From: an uncultured Prevotella sp.
GTDB lineage: Bacteria; Bacteroidota; Bacteroidia; Bacteroidales; Bacteroidaceae
NCBI GenBank assembly: GCA_905234355.1
Contig: CAJOHP010000062.1
Location: 1-11,004, forward strand
Reading direction: 5' to 3'
Length of the DNA stretch: 11,004 nucleotides
Shown here: in pieces, positions 6,061 through 11,004 of the stretch
How the letters are laid out: each line of letters opens with the position of its first letter
Position numbering within the stretch: the stretch's first letter is position 1
The notes under the pieces: generated by a model
What the model saw: only the letters and a program-made list of their open reading frames with translations
Databases searched by the model: none
What the model was told of the DNA's origin: nothing
Translations under genes and position numbers: made by a program

Positions 6061-7521
6061 ATGAATAAAAGTGAGTTAAAACCCGCTGCAGTGTTCAAGC
6101 AGTTTGCAAACATTAACAATATTCCCCGTCCATCGAAACACGAGGAGAAAATGATAGCCTATCTGAAATCATGGGGCGAAGAGCACCATCTGGACACTCG
6201 GGTAGACGAGACGGGCAACGTGATAATCCGTAAGCCGGCCACCACAGGCTATGAAGACCGCAAGACAGTGATACTGCAAAGCCACATGGACATGGTGTGC
6301 GACAAGCTGGTCGATGTGGAGTTCGATTTCGACCACGACGCCATCGAGACCTATGTGGATGGCGACTGGCTCCGTGCCAAGGGCACCACGCTGGGGGCCG
6401 ACGACGGCATAGGCTGTGCCATCGAGCTGGCCATACTGGAGAGCGACGACATTGCACACGGCCCGCTGGAGTGTGTCTTCACCCGCGATGAAGAGACAGG
6501 CCTCTCGGGCGCCGAGGGCATGAAGCCCGACTTCATGACGGGCGACTATCTCATCAACCTCGACTCGGAGGACGAGGGTGAAATCTTCGTCTCATGTGCT
6601 GGCGGCAGAAACACCACGGCGCGCTTCTGCTTCGAGCGCCGACAGCCAAAGGCAGGACTTTTCTTCATGCGAGGACAGCTGAAGGGACTCAATGGCGGCC
6701 ACTCGGGAGACGACATCAACAAAAAGCGCGCCAACGCCATAAAACTACTGGCACGCTTCCTCTATCAGACGATGAAGCGATATGAGGGAGTGCAGCTGGC
6801 ACAGTTCCACTCAGGCAAGCTGCACAACGCTATTCCCCGCGACGGTTACTTCGTCATAGGAGTGCCACACGATGTCAAAGAAAACGTGAAGGCCGACTGG
6901 AATGTCTTTGCCGCACAGGTGGAAGACGAGTTCCACGTGACCGACACGCAGATGGTGTGGGCCATGGAAAGCTGCGGACAAGAAGACGTCATCGACCCAC
7001 TGGTGGCCCGCAGCTTTGTGACTGCCCTGCAGGCTGTGGACAACGGCATCTATGCCATCTGCCAGGACGAGGCACTCGGGGGCATGGTTGAGACATCGAG
7101 CAATATAGCCAGTGTGCATACAGCCGAGACCACAGCAGACATCCTCTCCTCGCAGCGCTCCAATGTCATGTCAAACCTGGACAACATGTGCGCCACCATT
7201 GTGGCCACCTTTGAGCTGGCAGGGGCACAGGCATCGTCGAGCGACGGCTATCCCGCCTGGAAGATGAGGGCCCAGAGCGACTTGAGAGACACCGTCGTGT
7301 CATGCTATCAAGAGCTGTTCGGCAAGCAGCCTGTCGTCAGGGGAATACATGCCGGACTGGAGTGCGGACTCTTCTCCGAACGCTACCCCGAGCTCGACAT
7401 GGTAAGCTTTGGCCCAACCCTGCGCGACGTGCACACCCCCGACGAACGACTCCTCATTCCTACCGTACAGATGGTGTGGGACCACCTGCTGCTCGTGCTC
7501 CAGCGCATACCAAAGAAATGA
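6061..7521 (+). CDS. pepD: Xaa-His (aminoacyl-histidine) dipeptidase, M20C family
   Basis: This 486-residue zinc dipeptidase of peptidase family M20C hydrolyses Xaa-His and other unspecific dipeptides in the cytosol, feeding amino-acid recycling. No signal peptide is present. The active-site set of M20 is complete: QSHMDMV (H75 zinc ligand, D77), LGADDGIG (D114 bridging aspartate), TRDEETGLSG (E144 general base, E145 ligand), LINLDSED (D168 ligand) and VHTPDERL near the C-terminus (H458 ligand). GGHSGDDI marks the dimerisation/lid domain between the two halves of the catalytic domain. Length is what the family usually has. ATG at 6061 follows an AT-rich leader without a clear Shine-Dalgarno, as usual in Bacteroidota, and is preceded by the TAATTTTG promoter element. 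The stop codon overlaps the start of the next gene by 4 bp (ATGA), so the two are translationally coupled. It heads the plus-strand operon. Confidence 0.95.
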   Translation: MNKSELKPAAVFKQFANINNIPRPSKHEEKMIAYLKSWGEEHHLDTRVDETGNVIIRKPATTGYEDRKTVILQSHMDMVCDKLVDVEFDFDHDAIETYVDGDWLRAKGTTLGADDGIGCAIELAILESDDIAHGPLECVFTRDEETGLSGAEGMKPDFMTGDYLINLDSEDEGEIFVSCAGGRNTTARFCFERRQPKAGLFFMRGQLKGLNGGHSGDDINKKRANAIKLLARFLYQTMKRYEGVQLAQFHSGKLHNAIPRDGYFVIGVPHDVKENVKADWNVFAAQVEDEFHVTDTQMVWAMESCGQEDVIDPLVARSFVTALQAVDNGIYAICQDEALGGMVETSSNIASVHTAETTADILSSQRSNVMSNLDNMCATIVATFELAGAQASSSDGYPAWKMRAQSDLRDTVVSCYQELFGKQPVVRGIHAGLECGLFSERYPELDMVSFGPTLRDVHTPDERLLIPTVQMVWDHLLLVLQRIPKK

Positions 7522-7892
7522 AGATGACACATCGCTATATTTATATAATAGGTATAAGCTTCCTTGTGCTTCTGCCCGTCAGTTGCGGACAGAAGCACAA
7601 AGCAGCTTCACTCGCCGACGACTTCGTGGAGCGCTATGCGTTGCAGCCCGAACAGCTCACCGACCGTGACTACTGCCACTTCGACAGTACACACCGGCTG
7701 AACGACTCGCTCGTGGCAGAATTGCAGCAACAGCACAAGCCACTCTTCAAGAAGGACATACCCTACCCTGCCCCCAAAGCAGGACGCATGCTCTACCTCA
7801 TCAGGATGAACTACACCAGCGGAGGCGATGACACTCTGGTTCACACCTTCTACATAGACGAGCACATGCAGCATATCGTAGCGTTCAAGTAA
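7518..7892 (+). CDS. Small putative lipoprotein (124 aa), unknown function
   Basis: I do not recognise the family. The start is the ATG inside the ATGA overlap with pepD (7518); an alternative ATG lies two codons on (7524). The N-terminus MKMTHRYIYIIGISFLVLLPVSC is a hydrophobic signal ending in C23. The lipobox (LPVSC) has proline at -3, which is not canonical but is tolerated in Bacteroidota. The mature part is about 100 residues, rich in charged and aromatic residues (DDFVERYAL, DRDYCHFDSTH, MLYLIRMNYTSGGDDTLVHTFYID), and ends HIVAFK. It looks like a small single-domain, strand-rich periplasmic protein. It sits between pepD and uvrA with 18 bp to the latter, so it is co-transcribed with them; a functional connection is not evident. 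A frame open far upstream (to 7302) runs inside pepD and is not real. Confidence 0.8.
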   Translation: MKMTHRYIYIIGISFLVLLPVSCGQKHKAASLADDFVERYALQPEQLTDRDYCHFDSTHRLNDSLVAELQQQHKPLFKKDIPYPAPKAGRMLYLIRMNYTSGGDDTLVHTFYIDEHMQHIVAFK

Positions 7893-7910
7893 TCAGATGA
7901 TTATACGTCA

Positions 7911-10730
7911 ATGAGTAAAGACTATATCGAAGTGAAGGGTGCTCGCGTCAACAACCTGAAGAATGTCGACGTAAAGCTTCCTCGAAACAAGTTCATCGTC
8001 ATAGCCGGCGTGTCGGGGTCAGGCAAGTCGTCGCTGGCATTCGACACACTCTACGCCGAAGGCCAGCGGCGCTACGTGGAAAGCCTTTCAAGCTATGCCC
8101 GACAGTTCTTGGGACGCATGAACAAGCCTGAATGCGACTTCATCAGGGGCATCCCCCCAGCCATAGCCATCGAGCAGAAGGTCATCGCTCGCAACCCGAG
8201 AAGCACCGTCGGCACCTCAACCGAGATATACGAGTACATGCGTCTGCTCTTCGCTCGCATAGGACACACCATCTCACCTGCGAGCGGTGAGGAGGTGAAG
8301 AAACACTCACCCGAAGACTTGGTGCGCAAGATGCAGGAGTTCTCACCCGGCACACGCTTTGCCGTCATGGCTCCCATACACCTTCCAGAAGGACGCACGC
8401 TGGAGCAACAGCTCAAGATGTATCTGCTGCAGGGCTATGCACGCATCTTTGCCCATGGCGACTTTCACCGCATCGACGAGTGGACAGAAGGCGAAGACGG
8501 CAGTCGCCAGCAGAACGATGCCGGCCAGGTGTTTCTCGTGATAGACCGCATGTCATGCGACAATTCCGCCGACACCATCTCGCGACTGACCGACTCTGCT
8601 GAGACAGCCTTCTACGAGGGCCATGGGCAATGCCGCATGATGTTCCAGCCATCCAATCTCTGCTACGACTTCTCCACACGCTTCGAGGCCGACGGCATCG
8701 TTTTCGAAGAGCCCAGCGACCAGATGTTCTCATTCAACTCGCCGGCGGGAGCATGCCCCGAGTGTCAGGGCTTCGGCAGGATTATAGGCATTGACGAGCA
8801 TCTCGTCATACCCGACCCGTCGCTGTCTGTCTACGACGGCTGCGTGGTCTGCTGGCATGGCGAGAAAATGGGCATGTGGAAAGATGAGTTCTGCCGGCGT
8901 GCATCTGCCGACGACTTTCCCATCTTCGAGCCTTACTACAATCTGACGCAGAAACAGAAAGACTGGCTGTGGCACGGACTGCCGAGCGACAGCCGTCGCG
9001 ACAGCAGCGAGCGTGTGTCCATCGACAACTTTTTCCAGATGGTCAGGGAGAATCAGTACAAGATACAATACCGGGTGATGCTCAGCCGCTATCGCGGCAA
9101 GACCGTCTGTCCTACCTGTCGGGGCACCCGGCTGAAGAAGGAGGCCAACTATGTGAAGATAGCCGGACGGAGCATCACCGAACTGGTGGAGATGCCTGTT
9201 GGCCGGCTTCATGCCTGGTTTGCACAGCTGCAGCTCAGCCCGCAGGAGACACAAATAGCCAAACGGCTGCTTGTGGAGATAAGCTCACGACTGCAATTTC
9301 TTGTCGACGTGGGACTTAGCTATCTCACGCTCAACCGGCTCTCCAATACTCTTTCTGGCGGCGAGAGCCAACGCATCAACCTCTGCACATCGCTGGGGTC
9401 GTCGTTGGTGGGATCGCTCTATATCCTAGACGAGCCCAGCATAGGGCTCCACTCGCGCGACACCGGTCGGCTCATCAGGGTGCTGCGCGAGCTGCAGTCC
9501 ATAGGCAACACCGTTGTCGTCGTAGAGCACGACGAAGACATCATGCGCGCTGCCGACTATCTGATAGACGTGGGGCCCGACGCCGGACGTCTCGGCGGCG
9601 AGATCGTCTTTCAGGGCAAGGCCTCCGACGTGGACGGGCAAGCGCTTACCGACTATCCAAGGAGCTACACCGTGAAATATCTCCTGCACAAAGAGGAGAT
9701 ACCCGTGCCGCCGCATCGCAGGCCGTGGAATCAATACATCGACGTGCTGGGAGCACGGATGAACAACCTCAGAGGCATCAATGTGCGCATACCGCTCAAC
9801 GTGATGACCGTCGTAACAGGAGTCAGCGGCAGCGGCAAGTCGTCGCTGGTCAAAGGCATACTCTACCCCGCCGTCAAGAGACGTCTGGGTGAAGTAGCCG
9901 AGATGCCAGGGGAGTTTTCGGGAATAGCTGGCGATGTGGAAGAAATAAGGTATGTGGAGTTTGTCGACCAGAACCCTATAGGCAAGTCTACTCGATCCAA
10001 TCCCGCCACCTACGTGAAAGCCTACGACGCCATTCGTGACTTGTTTGCCGAACAGCCCCTGTCGCAGCAGATGGGATTCACCTCGCAATACTTCTCTTTC
10101 AACGCCGACGGCGGACGTTGCGACGAGTGCAAGGGTGCCGGCACCATCACCGTTGAGATGCAGTTCATGGCCGACCTCGTGCTGGAGTGTGAGGCCTGCC
10201 ATGGCAAACGCTTCAAGCACGACATTCTCGACGTGCGCTTCCAAGGGCGCAACATAAGCGACGTGCTCAACATGACCATTAGTGAAGCAATAGAGTTTTT
10301 TAGAACTTATAATCAGCATATTATAGCAAAACGGCTGAAGCCTCTTGAAGACGTCGGACTGGGCTATATCAAGCTGGGGCAAAGCTCCTCGTCGCTCTCG
10401 GGCGGTGAAAACCAGCGTGTGAAGCTCGCCTACTTCATCGGCCAGGAGCGGCAGGCCCCCACACTCTTCATCTTTGACGAGCCCACCACAGGATTGCACT
10501 TCCACGATATACGTCGGCTGCTCCAGGCATTCGACGCCCTGATAGCGCGCGGACACACCATTGTGGTCATCGAGCATAACATGGAAGTGGTCAAGTGTGC
10601 CGACCACGTCATCGACTTAGGACCCGACGGAGGCGACCGTGGCGGCAATCTCGTCGCCTGCGGCACCCCCGAAGAAGTGGCCCGATGCAGAGAAAGCCTT
10701 ACAGGACAATACTTAAAAGACAAGCTATGA
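7911..10730 (+). CDS. uvrA: Excinuclease ABC subunit UvrA
   Basis: UvrA is the damage-sensing ABC ATPase of nucleotide excision repair; its dimer with UvrB finds bulky lesions. All 939 residues are in one frame. Domains in order: first Walker A GVSGSGKSS (33-41), a UvrB-binding/insertion region (GIPPAIAIEQK, NPRSTVGTSTEIYEYMRLLFARIG), first signature LSGGESQRI (from 481) with Walker B LYILDEPSIGLH, second Walker A GVSGSGKSS (from 637), a zinc finger C737-C740/C760-C763 (CDEC and CEAC), second signature LSGGENQRV (from 829), and Walker B LFIFDEPTTGLHFHDI. The first zinc finger of E. coli UvrA keeps only its second pair here (C282, C285 in GACPEC). Where the first CPxC should be, there is FSTRFEADGIVFEEP. 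It overlaps cdd by 4 bp. A short AT-rich patch occurs at about 10272-10335. Confidence 0.96.
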   Translation: MSKDYIEVKGARVNNLKNVDVKLPRNKFIVIAGVSGSGKSSLAFDTLYAEGQRRYVESLSSYARQFLGRMNKPECDFIRGIPPAIAIEQKVIARNPRSTVGTSTEIYEYMRLLFARIGHTISPASGEEVKKHSPEDLVRKMQEFSPGTRFAVMAPIHLPEGRTLEQQLKMYLLQGYARIFAHGDFHRIDEWTEGEDGSRQQNDAGQVFLVIDRMSCDNSADTISRLTDSAETAFYEGHGQCRMMFQPSNLCYDFSTRFEADGIVFEEPSDQMFSFNSPAGACPECQGFGRIIGIDEHLVIPDPSLSVYDGCVVCWHGEKMGMWKDEFCRRASADDFPIFEPYYNLTQKQKDWLWHGLPSDSRRDSSERVSIDNFFQMVRENQYKIQYRVMLSRYRGKTVCPTCRGTRLKKEANYVKIAGRSITELVEMPVGRLHAWFAQLQLSPQETQIAKRLLVEISSRLQFLVDVGLSYLTLNRLSNTLSGGESQRINLCTSLGSSLVGSLYILDEPSIGLHSRDTGRLIRVLRELQSIGNTVVVVEHDEDIMRAADYLIDVGPDAGRLGGEIVFQGKASDVDGQALTDYPRSYTVKYLLHKEEIPVPPHRRPWNQYIDVLGARMNNLRGINVRIPLNVMTVVTGVSGSGKSSLVKGILYPAVKRRLGEVAEMPGEFSGIAGDVEEIRYVEFVDQNPIGKSTRSNPATYVKAYDAIRDLFAEQPLSQQMGFTSQYFSFNADGGRCDECKGAGTITVEMQFMADLVLECEACHGKRFKHDILDVRFQGRNISDVLNMTISEAIEFFRTYNQHIIAKRLKPLEDVGLGYIKLGQSSSSLSGGENQRVKLAYFIGQERQAPTLFIFDEPTTGLHFHDIRRLLQAFDALIARGHTIVVIEHNMEVVKCADHVIDLGPDGGDRGGNLVACGTPEEVARCRESLTGQYLKDKL

Positions 10731-11004
10731 AACAGTTAGAACTAAAATCCGTTATCACCGAGTATCAGCCCGGAGAACTCAACGCGAGCGATGCCCAGCT
10801 GGTCCAGCTGGCCATCGAGGCCACCCGCAGTTCCTATGCCCCTTACTCCGGCTTCCATGTAGGTGCGGCGCTGGAGCTCGTCGATGGCGAACACTTCGTG
10901 GGGTGCAACCAAGAGAATGCGGCTCTCCCCTCAGGCATCTGCGCAGAGCGGTCCGCCATCTATGCTGCCGGCGCGCAATGTCCCGACAAGGCCGTCGTGG
11001 CCAT
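10727..11004 (+). CDS. cdd: Cytidine deaminase (5' part, cut by window end)
   Basis: Translation from ATG at 10727 gives MKQLELKSVITEYQPG, then SSYAPYSGFHVGAALEL (32-51) and FVGCNQENAALPSG-ICAERSAIYAAG (57-82). The SYAPYSxFxVGAA and GCNxENAxxPxGxCAER blocks are diagnostic of the homotetrameric cytidine deaminase family. C72 is the first zinc ligand and E74 the proton-shuttling glutamate. The PCGxCRQ motif with the other two zinc-binding cysteines is expected beyond the window. The enzyme deaminates cytidine and deoxycytidine to uridine and deoxyuridine in pyrimidine salvage. 92 complete codons are visible of an expected ~150-160. The start overlaps the uvrA stop (ATGA), giving translational coupling at the end of the pepD-lipoprotein-uvrA operon. 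No frameshift is seen. Confidence 0.93.
   Translation, partial: MKQLELKSVITEYQPGELNASDAQLVQLAIEATRSSYAPYSGFHVGAALELVDGEHFVGCNQENAALPSGICAERSAIYAAGAQCPDKAVVA

Noticed and set aside
7302..7517. Upstream start for the small lipoprotein
   Set aside because: It would lie entirely inside pepD in another frame and would bury the signal peptide. ATG at 7518 forms a standard ATGA overlap.
9426..10607. 393-codon open frame antisense to uvrA
   Set aside because: It is a complete shadow of the well-conserved uvrA frame. Its translation has no recognisable domain, and long antisense frames are expected in GC-rich genes.

Overview
The window looks like chromosomal DNA of a Bacteroidota bacterium, most likely Prevotella or a close relative. 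The evidence is the type of genes (a DUF3078 outer-membrane protein, an OmpH/Skp-like lipoprotein, Bacteroidota-type UvrA, M20C PepD), weak or absent Shine-Dalgarno sequences, and promoter elements of the Bacteroidota form TAnnTTTG. Most of the window is GC-rich. The first ~940 bases are clearly AT-richer by eye.

Layout. (1) Bases 1 to ~940, plus strand: the C-terminal, target-recognition part of an Eco57I/TaqI-like adenine-specific DNA methyltransferase, a foreign-looking restriction-modification fragment. (2) At an 8-bp palindrome (936-943) it meets, tail to tail, a minus-strand tilS that has lost its C-terminal domains. Both genes lose their natural 3' ends at this point and read into each other's antisense, so it is either a real rearrangement or an assembly chimera. 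(3) Bases 1708-1934 form a gene-free spacer with two arrays of 7-bp repeats in opposite orientation. (4) Bases 1935-5983 hold five minus-strand genes, closely packed in the order of transcription: small membrane protein, OmpH/Skp-like lipoprotein, DUF3078 outer-membrane protein, DEDDy 3'-5' exonuclease, RlmI-like rRNA methyltransferase. tilS follows after the repeat spacer. (5) Bases 5984-6060 are a divergent promoter region whose core is a near-perfect dyad made of two face-to-face TAnnTTTG elements. (6) Bases 6061-11004 hold a tightly coupled plus-strand operon: pepD, a small lipoprotein, uvrA and cdd (cut by the window end). Two of its junctions are 4-bp ATGA overlaps.

The genes are mostly housekeeping: outer-membrane biogenesis, RNA processing and modification, dipeptide breakdown, nucleotide excision repair and pyrimidine salvage. 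I do not see a convincing new multi-gene system. The observations most worth checking are the tilS/methyltransferase junction, the inverted heptad arrays, the symmetrical divergent promoter, and the conserved-looking small membrane protein at the head of the envelope operon. There are no rRNA or tRNA genes, transposases or CRISPR arrays.
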